A stretch of DNA of 10,692 nucleotides from Candidatus Lambdaproteobacteria bacterium (lineage in GTDB: Bacteria > SAR324 > NAC60-12). The stretch spans positions 1-10,692 of the forward strand of contig DTUH01000175.1 in assembly GCA_012964265.1 (NCBI GenBank), in the 5' to 3' direction. The notes below the pieces were generated by a model. That model saw nothing but the letters and a program-made list of their open reading frames with translations. It was not told where the DNA came from and made no database searches. The position numbers were made by a program, and so were the translations under genes. Shown here in pieces: positions 1 through 7,159 of this stretch (positions are counted from its first letter, which is position 1; the number at the start of each line of letters is the position of its first letter).

Positions 1-279
1 TGCAAAAGCGGTTTGCAGTGGATGCGGAACCCCATTTTTTGCTAAACCTTCAATTGTTTGAATATCACGTTTCTGCACTTCAACCGGCAAAACGAGACAG
101 GAAAGTATCGGTTCTCCGTCAATCAGTACGGAGCACGTTCCGCACTCGCCCAGTTCGCAACCGTGTTTGGTTCCAGTAAGCTGCAAATCTTCACGCAATA
201 CTTCAAGCAGGGTTTTGTGCGTTGAAGTCCAAACTTCGTGGGATTCGCCGTTGACTGTGAGGGTTATGAGTTGTTTCAT
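1..279 (-). CDS. [2Fe-2S] small subunit of a molybdenum hydroxylase (CoxS/HcrC/XdhC-type), N-terminal 93 residues
   Basis: The gene is cut by the left window edge; the first 93 residues are visible. The N-terminus (MKQLITLTVNGESHEV) and the spacing C41-x4-C46-x2-C49-x11-C61 are the plant-ferredoxin-type [2Fe-2S] site at the start of small subunits of CO dehydrogenase, xanthine dehydrogenase, aldehyde oxidase and 4-hydroxybenzoyl-CoA reductase. In that family this subunit passes electrons between the molybdopterin large subunit and the FAD medium subunit. Full-length members are about 150 to 170 aa and carry a second [2Fe-2S] domain, which would lie off the edge. The ATG has an AGGA Shine-Dalgarno (285-288) six nt upstream, and starts 10 nt after the PaaK-like ligase stop, so the two are almost certainly co-transcribed. 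The substrate cannot be told; the ligase neighbour hints at an acyl- or aroyl-CoA. Confidence 0.9.
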   Translation of the reverse strand, partial: MKQLITLTVNGESHEVWTSTHKTLLEVLREDLQLTGTKHGCELGECGTCSVLIDGEPILSCLVLPVEVQKRDIQTIEGLAKNGVPHPLQTAFA

Positions 280-289
280 TTTTGTCCTG

Positions 290-1597
290 CTATTTTTTCA
301 CATGAAAGCGTTTGGCCTTCATTTCAAAGCGTGGAAGAGTTCCGGAAGGTACAACCATTATTTCCGGGCGTAAACTCAATTCGTGCTGTATTGCTTGACA
401 CACAGCCTTTCTGGCGTTGTCGGGCTCGCTGTCCGGATTCGCGTTTTTACTGAGTTCCAATTCGATTGCCAAATGCGCCATTTCGCGTTTAGTTGAAACC
501 GTGATACGGAATTCTACAACTGACTCACATTGACGTATCAAATTTTCAACCGCACTCGGAAAAACATTGATCCCGCGTACCACCACCATGTCATCCGCAC
601 GTCCCAAAACACCGCCTTCGAAACGGGCGAAGGTTCGTCCACATGGGCAAGGTTCAGGATTCAGGCGCACCAAATCTCCGGAACGGTAACGGATTGCAGG
701 ATAGCCGATGCGGCCTAAATTTGTAATGATCAACTCACCTTGTTCTCCCTCCGGAACCGGTTCCAGAGTTTGCGGATCAAGCACTTCTACAATAAATTCG
801 CTTTCGTTGACATGCGTTCCGTTCGGTTGAATTTCGCATTCAAAACTGTGCGCTCCAATTTCCGAAGCACCGGCGTGATCGAAACATTTTGCGTTCCAAA
901 TAGACTCGATGCGTGCTTTGGTGGAGGGTACATTTGCACCCGGCTCTCCGGCGTGAATCAGCTTTTGCAAGGGAATAACGCTTAAATCAAATCCGGATTC
1001 CTGTGCCACCTCCGCCAAACGCAAAGCATAAGTCGGAGTACAGCAGATGGCAGTTGCTCCAAGTTCCCTCATCAAATGCAACCGCTGCAATGAGTCTCGC
1101 CCTCCGCCCGGAATCATCAGGGCTTTAATCTTTTTTGCGCCTTCGACAGCAGCCCAAAATCCGATGAATGGTCCAAAAGAAAACGGCACAAACAAACGAT
1201 CATTTTCAGTCAATCCGGCTCCCGCCAAAACATAGCCCCAGCAATGTCCCCACCAATCCCAACTTTCCGGTGTGTCCAAAACGCGCAACGGTGTTCCAGT
1301 GGTTCCGGAAGTTTGATGAAATCGGGAATAGTCTGATTCAGAGAAAGTGGTATTCGTTCCGAAAGGCGAAGCATCACTTTGTGCCTGCACCAATTCCGCT
1401 TTGGTAGTCAGAGGCAAACTCGCCAAAGCATCAAGCGTCCGAATGGATTCCGGATGAATTCCCGCTGTATCAAACTTGTCCGTATAAAAACGATTGCGCC
1501 CATAAATTTTTTTCAACATTGAACGCAATTTTTCAATTTGCAGTGACTCCAGTGCCTTACGTGGCATAGTTTCCACGGATTGATCGAAAAATATCAT
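290..1597 (-). CDS. Phenylacetate-CoA ligase family (PaaK-like) adenylate-forming enzyme
   Basis: 435 aa, the usual length for PaaK-type ligases, which activate an aryl or alkyl carboxylate with ATP and then form the CoA thioester in the cytosol. Visible motifs: the N-terminal family signature ETMPRKALESLQIEKLR (9-25); the nucleotide-binding loop TSGTTGTP (96-103); GEPG (217-220); HAGASEIG (241-248), matching the family's YGxSExG; RSGD (305-308) with the ribose-binding Asp; CPCG (317-320); GRADDMVVVRGINVFPS (332-348); and a C-terminal LPRFEMKAKR (421-430) whose Lys (K427) fits the adenylation lysine. The ATG at 1597 has no strong Shine-Dalgarno, but the N-terminal family signature begins before the next Met (residue 11), so the longer start is preferred. 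It lies 50 nt after tldD and 10 nt before the [2Fe-2S] subunit. The family call is firm; phenylacetate itself as substrate is not shown, because no other paa genes are in view. Confidence 0.9.
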   Translation of the reverse strand: MIFFDQSVETMPRKALESLQIEKLRSMLKKIYGRNRFYTDKFDTAGIHPESIRTLDALASLPLTTKAELVQAQSDASPFGTNTTFSESDYSRFHQTSGTTGTPLRVLDTPESWDWWGHCWGYVLAGAGLTENDRLFVPFSFGPFIGFWAAVEGAKKIKALMIPGGGRDSLQRLHLMRELGATAICCTPTYALRLAEVAQESGFDLSVIPLQKLIHAGEPGANVPSTKARIESIWNAKCFDHAGASEIGAHSFECEIQPNGTHVNESEFIVEVLDPQTLEPVPEGEQGELIITNLGRIGYPAIRYRSGDLVRLNPEPCPCGRTFARFEGGVLGRADDMVVVRGINVFPSAVENLIRQCESVVEFRITVSTKREMAHLAIELELSKNANPDSEPDNARKAVCQAIQHELSLRPEIMVVPSGTLPRFEMKAKRFHVKK

Positions 1598-1647
1598 TTA
1601 ATGTTTCTTAACTGTCGGTTGATCAATGAATTTAAAAAAATTCTGAA

Positions 1648-3027
1648 TTAGCGTCCGCCGACAAGAATCGAGTCAATTTTCAGAGTAGGTTGTCCAACAG
1701 TTGTTGGTACCCAGCCGCTGGCCGCTCCGCACATTCCGGCGGCTAATTCCAGATCATCGGCAATCATCGATATTTGCGACAAGACATCAAAACCTTTGCC
1801 GATGAGAGTTGCGCCTCGTACGGGCTCAGCTATTTTTCCATTACGGATGGCATAACCTTCCTGAACTGCAAAATTAAATTCACCTGTCCCTGGATTGACC
1901 GAACCGCCACCCATTTTTTTTGCGTATAAACCAAATTTAATTGAGCGCAGCATTTCTTCAAAACTGTCCTGTCCAGGAGCAATATAGGTATTACGCATGC
2001 GTGAAACGGGAGCAAACTTGTAGGATTCGCGCCTTGCGGAACCACTCCTGGGAATACCGACTTGACACGCGCCTATTCGGTCACTGAGGTAATTTTTGAG
2101 AATACCGTTTTCAATCAGCACTGTTTTTTGCGTCGGTGTTCCTTCGTCATCCACATTACAAGAACCCCATTTGTTGGCAATGGTTCCATCGTCAATCGCA
2201 TTAAGAATCGACCGGCCGACGTGCTCACCTATTTTGTCACAAAATGGTGAAGCATTTTTACGGATCGCTTCTGTTTCCAAAGGATGTCCGCATGCTTCAT
2301 GAAAAATCACTCCGCCGAATCCGTTACCCAATATCACCGGCATTGTACCACCATCGATATATCCCGCGCTTGCCATGCGCAACGCAGACTGTGCCGCATT
2401 TTCTGCCAACTCGTCCAAATCCAGATTCTGGAAAAATTCATAACCACCCAAAACTCCTGGACTTTCAGATGCGGTTTGAGGCCCGTCACCTTTTTCGGCA
2501 ACCGCAGACAGGCGCATCCTGGAATAGCTTCGTGCATCCTCTGTCCACAAACCTTCGCTGTTTGCGATCAGTACCGTACGTTTTTTCTCCGCCATATTTG
2601 CATTCACCTGGCTGACTGCGGTTCCATGACGCCGCGTAAGCTCGTCAAGTTTACGGAGCAGATCAACACGTTCAGACTTACTCACCGTTTCCGGATTAAT
2701 GGCTACATGATGAATGTCCTGCACAGCCTGCTGTTCGAACGGCTGAACTCCGCCGCTCGGAACTGCTTTACGGGACTGTCCCAAATTTTTCGTCAGTTTC
2801 AACAGATTTGCTTCATCAGGATCACTGCTGTAACCGTAATAAGCTTCGTTTCCATAAAGCAGCCGTATGCCGATTCCGAATGAATTTGATGAATTAATTT
2901 CGTCTATTTTCTGATCCAGCAAATTGATTGAAGAAGAAACCGAGTCCTCTACAAACACCTCAGTAAAGTCTGCACCCTGTTGGAGTCCGGAATCAAAAAT
3001 TTTTGCAACAATATTTTCAGCAAGCAT
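1648..3027 (-). CDS. tldD: TldD/PmbA-family metalloprotease, TldD type
   Basis: 459 aa from the ATG at 3027. TldD pairs with TldE/PmbA to make a cytosolic zinc protease that unfolds and trims peptides (microcin B17 leader, CcdA antitoxin in E. coli). The zinc motif HEACGH (residues 243-248) matches HExxxH. The distal cysteine ligand is in GMCG (C433), followed by the family ending VGQPTLKIDSILVGG. The RRESYKF and MRNTYI segments (333-339 and 344-349) are also typical. The frame is open four codons further up to a TTG at 3039, but GAGA at 3034-3037 sits seven nt before the ATG and fits a ribosome site, and the family N-terminus fits MLAENIVAKIF. No tldE/pmbA partner lies in the window. The gene follows the flavin oxidoreductase after 103 nt and precedes the ligase by 50 nt; no functional link to either is evident. 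Confidence 0.93.
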   Translation of the reverse strand: MLAENIVAKIFDSGLQQGADFTEVFVEDSVSSSINLLDQKIDEINSSNSFGIGIRLLYGNEAYYGYSSDPDEANLLKLTKNLGQSRKAVPSGGVQPFEQQAVQDIHHVAINPETVSKSERVDLLRKLDELTRRHGTAVSQVNANMAEKKRTVLIANSEGLWTEDARSYSRMRLSAVAEKGDGPQTASESPGVLGGYEFFQNLDLDELAENAAQSALRMASAGYIDGGTMPVILGNGFGGVIFHEACGHPLETEAIRKNASPFCDKIGEHVGRSILNAIDDGTIANKWGSCNVDDEGTPTQKTVLIENGILKNYLSDRIGACQVGIPRSGSARRESYKFAPVSRMRNTYIAPGQDSFEEMLRSIKFGLYAKKMGGGSVNPGTGEFNFAVQEGYAIRNGKIAEPVRGATLIGKGFDVLSQISMIADDLELAAGMCGAASGWVPTTVGQPTLKIDSILVGGR

Positions 3028-3033
3028 AGTGTT

Positions 3034-3037
3034 TCTC
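3034..3037 (-). promoter_or_regulatory. Ribosome-binding site of tldD
   Basis: On the minus strand GAGA stands seven nt before ATG 3025-3027. It decides between this ATG and an upstream in-frame TTG (3037-3039), which overlaps the same bases and has only a pyrimidine-rich CCTTTTT before it. Confidence 0.6.
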
Positions 3038-3130
3038 AAAAAAGGTGTTTAGGGAGATTTTTTAAAAAGAGACAATAATTAATCATTTCAGCATACGGCA
3101 AAAAGAGAAGGGGCGCAATCCGGAAACTAG

Positions 3131-4288
3131 TCAAACAACATTGTATTCCGGAATCAAACGCTTTTCAGCGAAGCGGTCATAATCCAACATGCTGATATCA
3201 ACAGTGGTTGCTTCTCCGTCAATGAAAATTTCGGCCATCAGTTTTCCGCAAATAGGACCCTGCATGAATCCATGTCCGGAAAATCCTGTCAGCAAATGAA
3301 ATCCTTCAACCGGCGTGGAACCGATGATAGGGTGCGCATCCGGAGTCAATTCATAAAGTCCGGCCTGCCTTGCCTTAATTCCGGAGTTTTCCAGTAAAGG
3401 CATACGTTTAACTGCTGCTTCAATGTGCTGCATTTCCCACTTCGGATCGATGCTTTGATCCTCACCAATTTTCTCATTGCGGTTCGACATTCCGCTGAGC
3501 AGCCCGGAACCTTCGCGGTGAAAATAGAGACTCTGCGCAAAATCAATCACAAATGGAAATTCGGAAGTAAGTTCCGGAATTGTTTCTGTTACAAACCACT
3601 GGCGGCGCAGCGGATAGACAGGAATTTTGAGACCAATTTCATTTCCCAGAAAAGCGCTCCACGGACCGCAGGCATTGACAACCGTTTCGGTTGCAACAGT
3701 TCCGAGAGAGGTGCAAACTTTCCGGACGTGGTTTTTTTCCAGTTCAATGCCGATTGCGGAACAGTCGGTAAGGCAAACGGCTCCGTAACGTCGGGCCGTG
3801 TTGATGTAGGCCATCACAATACTGTTAGGATCCGCTAGTCCATCCTCCGTATTAAAAGTACCCGCGAGTGCATCCGGAAAAACACAAGGTGCGGCCAGTC
3901 GGCGTACTTCGTCTCCGGAAAGCCATTCAGTTTTTACTCCAAGTGAGTGCTGGAGTTCAAGTGTTTTTTGGAACACAGAAACGTCTTTTTCAGCAGTCAA
4001 CACAAACAAATAACCGCATTTCCGCACATGCGCAGAGTGACCGGTTTCTTCCTCAAGAGCATCAATCATGGAAAGGCTTTTTTTGGAAAGCCGGATGTTG
4101 ACTTCAGTCTTGAACTGGTGACGAATGCCACCGGCGCAACGTCCGGTTGCTCCTGTACCGAAAAAAGGCGCCCGCTCAAGCAGCAATATATTTTTGATTC
4201 CGCGGATCGCCAAATGGTAAGCCGTACTGGCACCCATAACCCCACCGCCGAGAATCACAACATCAGCAGTTTTGGGTAGTCCGGACAT
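3131..4288 (-). CDS. FAD-dependent oxidoreductase, DAO family (sarcosine oxidase beta/glycine oxidase-like)
   Basis: 385 aa, typical for the single-domain DAO (PF01266) flavoproteins that oxidise N-methylated or free amino acids to an imino product. The N-terminal Rossmann fold has GGGVMGAS (14-21) and the ribose-binding acid E38 after a hydrophobic strand. TGRCAGGIRHQF (48-59), NACGPWS (205-211), GLYELTPDAHPIIG (310-323) and GFSGHGFMQGP (335-345) are the conserved second half of the FAD site in sarcosine oxidase beta-like and glycine oxidase-like members. There is no secretion signal. No sarcosine oxidase alpha, gamma or delta gene or folate-linked partner is adjacent, so a monomeric amine oxidase or dehydrogenase of unknown substrate is safest. 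The ATG at 4288 follows an A-rich stretch without a clear Shine-Dalgarno. A 201-nt gap separates it from the upstream gene, so it probably has its own promoter. Confidence 0.88.
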   Translation of the reverse strand: MSGLPKTADVVILGGGVMGASTAYHLAIRGIKNILLLERAPFFGTGATGRCAGGIRHQFKTEVNIRLSKKSLSMIDALEEETGHSAHVRKCGYLFVLTAEKDVSVFQKTLELQHSLGVKTEWLSGDEVRRLAAPCVFPDALAGTFNTEDGLADPNSIVMAYINTARRYGAVCLTDCSAIGIELEKNHVRKVCTSLGTVATETVVNACGPWSAFLGNEIGLKIPVYPLRRQWFVTETIPELTSEFPFVIDFAQSLYFHREGSGLLSGMSNRNEKIGEDQSIDPKWEMQHIEAAVKRMPLLENSGIKARQAGLYELTPDAHPIIGSTPVEGFHLLTGFSGHGFMQGPICGKLMAEIFIDGEATTVDISMLDYDRFAEKRLIPEYNVV

Positions 4289-4468
4289 TTTTTATCTGGT
4301 GGCAATTGTAGCGAGATTCTCACTCTCCCCGTTTATAAAAGCGATGCCTGCAGAACATCATCACAACGGAGAACGTTAATTTGTTTTTTTGCAGAGATTT
4401 TGGGATTTAGAACAAGTTTTAATCTTTTAATCTTCCGACGTTGAAGTGAGCTAAGAAAACTGTGCTCT

Positions 4469-4489
4469 TCTCTAACAGCCGTTAAGAGA
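4469..4489 (-). terminator. Possible weak hairpin terminator after the 274-aa gene
   Basis: Directly after the TAG stop (4490-4492), minus-strand RNA can form a stem of TCTCT-AAC against GTTAGAGA with one bulged base and the loop GGCT. The T-rich run that follows (GTTTTCTT) starts about nine nt later, so this is a poor match to an intrinsic terminator. It may only be a 3'-end hairpin. Confidence 0.3.
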
Positions 4490-5314
4490 CTAAAGATCGG
4501 TGTAACTGAGGTAAGCTTTTAAAAAGACAACGGCCTTTTCAGAAATTTTAGGTCCCCTGCGAAAAAAGAACTGTTGTGCCATCGAATATTTTGAAACAAT
4601 TGTCGGCTTTTTTTCATTCATTTCTCCATTTCCATCTCTGCTTGGAGTTGTCAGAACATTTTCCAGAAGCACCGGTGTACCAAAATTTATCTCCTCCAGT
4701 TCAGGAGTCATCCTGGAGGAGAGCATAGTCATAGGAATATCGTAAAGCGTTTCTGCAAAGAAAAAACTCAAAAACCTTGCTACTGCTTCAATTTCTTCGT
4801 TGCTGCGTAACATGAGCCAGCCGGTGATTTCCTTGCGGAACTTTGCCAGGTCTTTTTTCTTGATTCCGGATGGATTAACACCAAGTTGCCCATCGCTCAA
4901 ATAGGCTTTTGTTTTTTGACGCATATAACGCAAAAAACCACCTGATTTACGGAATAGCTTGTAGTTCAAAAATCGCTTTCCAAAATCACGTAAAGTGAAG
5001 CGGCCCAACGTGAGTTGAGCCAAAATCTGTTTGGAATTACTTGCGTCTTTCAGATCTGCAGAAACTCTCTCAAAGAGCAAAATTAGTTCTTTTTGCTCAT
5101 TTTCAAGATCAAGCAAGCGTTGGATTTCTTCTTGCGAAATTTGCGGTTTTTCTGCAGAATTTTCTTGGGGAACAGACACAACTTCCACCTCAATTTCAGC
5201 AGTTTGCGTAATTGGAGATATTTTGGGTACAGAAAAATACTGGAGATAAAGCAGAACACAGGTGGCAATAAATAATACACCAGTAAGCAGAGGATACAAT
5301 TTTTGCAACTTCAT
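4490..5314 (-). CDS. Membrane-anchored protein of unknown function
   Basis: 274 aa; I do not recognise a family. Residues 1-6 are short and basic (MKLQKL), followed by one hydrophobic segment, about residues 7-25 (YPLLTGVLFIATCVLLYLQ), with no obvious signal peptidase site, so it is probably a signal anchor with the bulk in the periplasm. Residues 34-60 are Pro/Glu/Ser rich, likely a spacer. Residues about 60-95 are Glu/Gln/Leu/Lys rich and look helical, perhaps coiled coil. A basic region (105-165, many Lys/Arg) is followed by helices with an aromatic cluster FLSFFFAETLYDIPMT (181-196) and a C-terminus ending in FLKAYLSYTDL. No cysteines beyond the anchor, no metal motif, no repeats. It starts 46 nt after argG in the same direction and could be read from the same transcript. 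The clean reading frame and membrane-anchor design make it a real gene rather than a chance frame. Confidence 0.75.
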   Translation of the reverse strand: MKLQKLYPLLTGVLFIATCVLLYLQYFSVPKISPITQTAEIEVEVVSVPQENSAEKPQISQEEIQRLLDLENEQKELILLFERVSADLKDASNSKQILAQLTLGRFTLRDFGKRFLNYKLFRKSGGFLRYMRQKTKAYLSDGQLGVNPSGIKKKDLAKFRKEITGWLMLRSNEEIEAVARFLSFFFAETLYDIPMTMLSSRMTPELEEINFGTPVLLENVLTTPSRDGNGEMNEKKPTIVSKYSMAQQFFFRRGPKISEKAVVFLKAYLSYTDL

Positions 5315-5360
5315 TTTTCTTAATGGTAAAGAAATTTATGTAGATAGAAGCCAGGTCCTG

Positions 5361-6581
5361 TTATTTAGATTTTGCTTTTAAACCTGCTTGAATACGTAAA
5401 GGCAGCGCATGCAGTTTTATAAAACCAATGGCGTCTCTTGGATCATAAGCTCCATGGTCAGCCTCCATTGTCGCCATGTCTTCATCATAAAGACTGTTTG
5501 GCGATTTGCGCCCAGTAACCATGCAGTTACCCTTGTAAAGTTCCAGGCGAACTGTGCCGTTTACCGGTTCTTGTGTTTTCCGAACCATATCGAGTAATAT
5601 TTCCATTTCAGGTGAAAACCAAAAACCATCGTATGTCAATTGCGCAAAGCGCGGCATCAGGGAATCTTTGAGATTGATCACGCCGCGGTTTAAAGTGATT
5701 GACTCCATCGCGCGATGGGCAATGTGTAAAATCGTCCCTCCTGGCGTTTCATAAACTCCCCTGTTTTTCATGCCGACAAAACGGGATTCCACCATATCGA
5801 TCCGGCCGATTCCATGTTGCCCGCCCAGTTCATTGAGGTGCGTAAGCAGTTTTGCAGGAGAATACTTCCGGCCGTCAATCGCAACCGGACTGCCTTTTTC
5901 AAATTCAATCAGGACATCTTGCGGCTCATCCGCTGCATTTTGCGGTGACTTTGATAATTCAAACATTTCCGGCAACGGCGCCTGCCATGGATCTTCCAAC
6001 ATACCAGATTCAAAACTAATGTGCATCAAGTTTTCATCCGAACTCCAGGGTTGTTCTTTAGACGCTTTTACCGGAATATCATACTTTTCCGCATAGGCCA
6101 GCAACTCAGTGCGTCCCGGATATTTTTGGTAAAATTCCGGAATTTTCCAGGGAGCCACAACACGTATATCCGGTTTAAGCGCATAATAACTTAACTCAAA
6201 ACGAACCTGGTCATTCCCTTTGCCTGTGGCGCCATGAGCCACTGCAACTGCGCCTTCCCGCTCTGCGACTTCAATCTGTTTCCTGGAAATCAAAGGTCGC
6301 GCTAAAGAAGTTCCCAGCAAATAAGTTCCTTCATAAAGCGCATTCCAATGAATGGACGGCAGCACATAATCCTGTACAAATTCTTCTTCAACATTTTCTA
6401 TCAGGACTTTTGCTGCACCGGCTTTTTCCCCTTTTTCGAGAATGGCTTCAATATCTTCAACTTTCTGACCTAAATCAAGACATAGCGCGATAACTTCATA
6501 TCCCTGTTGATCGAGCCAATGTACCAGAACTGAAGTATCCAGACCACCTGAATATGCTAAAACGAGTTTTTCTTTTTTCAT
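5361..6581 (-). CDS. argG: Argininosuccinate synthase
   Basis: 406 aa, the usual length of the short (type I) enzyme. It joins citrulline and aspartate with ATP to make argininosuccinate, the penultimate step of arginine synthesis, in the cytosol. The PP-loop AYSGGLDTS (9-17) binds ATP; HGATGKGNDQVRFE (116-129) holds the citrulline/aspartate-binding residues; WSSDENL (179-185) and ESRFVGMKNRGVYETPGG (265-282) are also signature segments. No key residue is missing. The ATG begins only 2 nt after the TAA of the cold-shock-domain gene and has no Shine-Dalgarno (the preceding bases are AATTAAATTAAAA), which points to translational coupling. No other arg gene is in the window, and no arginine operator is recognisable upstream. 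Confidence 0.98.
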   Translation of the reverse strand: MKKEKLVLAYSGGLDTSVLVHWLDQQGYEVIALCLDLGQKVEDIEAILEKGEKAGAAKVLIENVEEEFVQDYVLPSIHWNALYEGTYLLGTSLARPLISRKQIEVAEREGAVAVAHGATGKGNDQVRFELSYYALKPDIRVVAPWKIPEFYQKYPGRTELLAYAEKYDIPVKASKEQPWSSDENLMHISFESGMLEDPWQAPLPEMFELSKSPQNAADEPQDVLIEFEKGSPVAIDGRKYSPAKLLTHLNELGGQHGIGRIDMVESRFVGMKNRGVYETPGGTILHIAHRAMESITLNRGVINLKDSLMPRFAQLTYDGFWFSPEMEILLDMVRKTQEPVNGTVRLELYKGNCMVTGRKSPNSLYDEDMATMEADHGAYDPRDAIGFIKLHALPLRIQAGLKAKSK

Positions 6582-6583
6582 TT

Positions 6584-7075
6584 TTAATTTAATTGTGTTT
6601 CGGTGACTTGATTAAGCGGAGATTCTTCAGGGTCATCGTAAAGATTGGGAATATTCTCCGGGTCTGCGGGTTTAGTCCGGATCACTTTGAGTGCAACGGG
6701 GCCTTTTTTGCCTGAACCGACTTCAAACTCAACTCGATCTCCAAGGTTGAGATAACGAAATCCGGCCTGCCTTATTTCTGATTGATGGACAAAAAGGTCA
6801 TCCCCCATGTCCTGTGCTATAAAACCAAAACCCTTGTTTGGGTTAAACCATTTGACAGTCCCATCACGCCGAACACCTTCTTCATAAGCATTGGATTTTT
6901 TGGTTTGAAGAGCTAAACCAAGCACCAATGCCACAACAGAAAATGCTGCTAAAAAAAGGACGGTGTTTTCATTAACAATAAATTCATTCGATTTTTGTTC
7001 CCAGAGAAAATAGAGCAGTCCCAGCATCGCAGTTGTTTGAGCCGCAATGATTGCGAGTAAAATTTTGTTGTTCAT
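6584..7075 (-). CDS. Membrane-anchored cold-shock-domain protein
   Basis: 163 aa. Two hydrophobic helices come first (about 4-25 and 37-57), joined by a short polar loop. A single cold-shock domain follows (about 70-134): GTVKWFNPNKGFGFI (72-86) contains the RNP1 core KGFGFI, and DLFVHQS (93-99) is RNP2, then LGDRVEFEV (111-119) and GPVALKV (125-131). All aromatic nucleic-acid-stacking residues of CspA are present, so single-stranded RNA or DNA binding is expected. The tail (135-163) is acidic and Pro/Asn rich. The likely topology is a helical hairpin in the inner membrane with the RNA-binding domain in the cytoplasm. Free CspA proteins are about 70 aa without helices. The known membrane combination (cold shock plus DUF1294) has the opposite order. 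It is 84 nt after trxB and 2 nt before argG. Confidence 0.88.
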   Translation of the reverse strand: MNNKILLAIIAAQTTAMLGLLYFLWEQKSNEFIVNENTVLFLAAFSVVALVLGLALQTKKSNAYEEGVRRDGTVKWFNPNKGFGFIAQDMGDDLFVHQSEIRQAGFRYLNLGDRVEFEVGSGKKGPVALKVIRTKPADPENIPNLYDDPEESPLNQVTETQLN

Positions 7076-7159
7076 GTTTTGTTAATTTTTTCATTTGTTT
7101 TTTAATGTAATCCACCGCGGGCCGGTTTGTATGAGTTTCCCCGCAGCGGTAAAAAATGT

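Noticed and set aside
1631..1646. Inverted repeat gaattt/aaattc between tldD and the ligase
   Set aside because: It is six AT-only base pairs within an A-run, which is expected by chance in such sequence and gives no stable hairpin.
2284..2883. A 199-codon plus-strand open frame inside tldD
   Set aside because: It is antisense to the conserved zinc-protease region; its translation is rich in Cys, His and Arg without any domain, as expected of a shadow frame.
3425..3838. A 137-codon plus-strand open frame inside the flavin oxidoreductase gene
   Set aside because: It lies opposite the conserved DAO-family sequence and has no recognisable motif or start signal.
4332..4360. Promoter for the flavin oxidoreductase based on TATAAA at 4332-4337
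   Set aside because: The -10 box is fair, but no -35-like hexamer lies 16 to 18 nt upstream (GATGTT/TGATGT), so I could not support it as a feature.
7076..7159. Possible terminator after trxB (ACCGC..GGG arms)
   Set aside because: The arms pair only with a three-base bulge and an 18-nt loop, and no T-run follows, so it does not meet the form of an intrinsic terminator.
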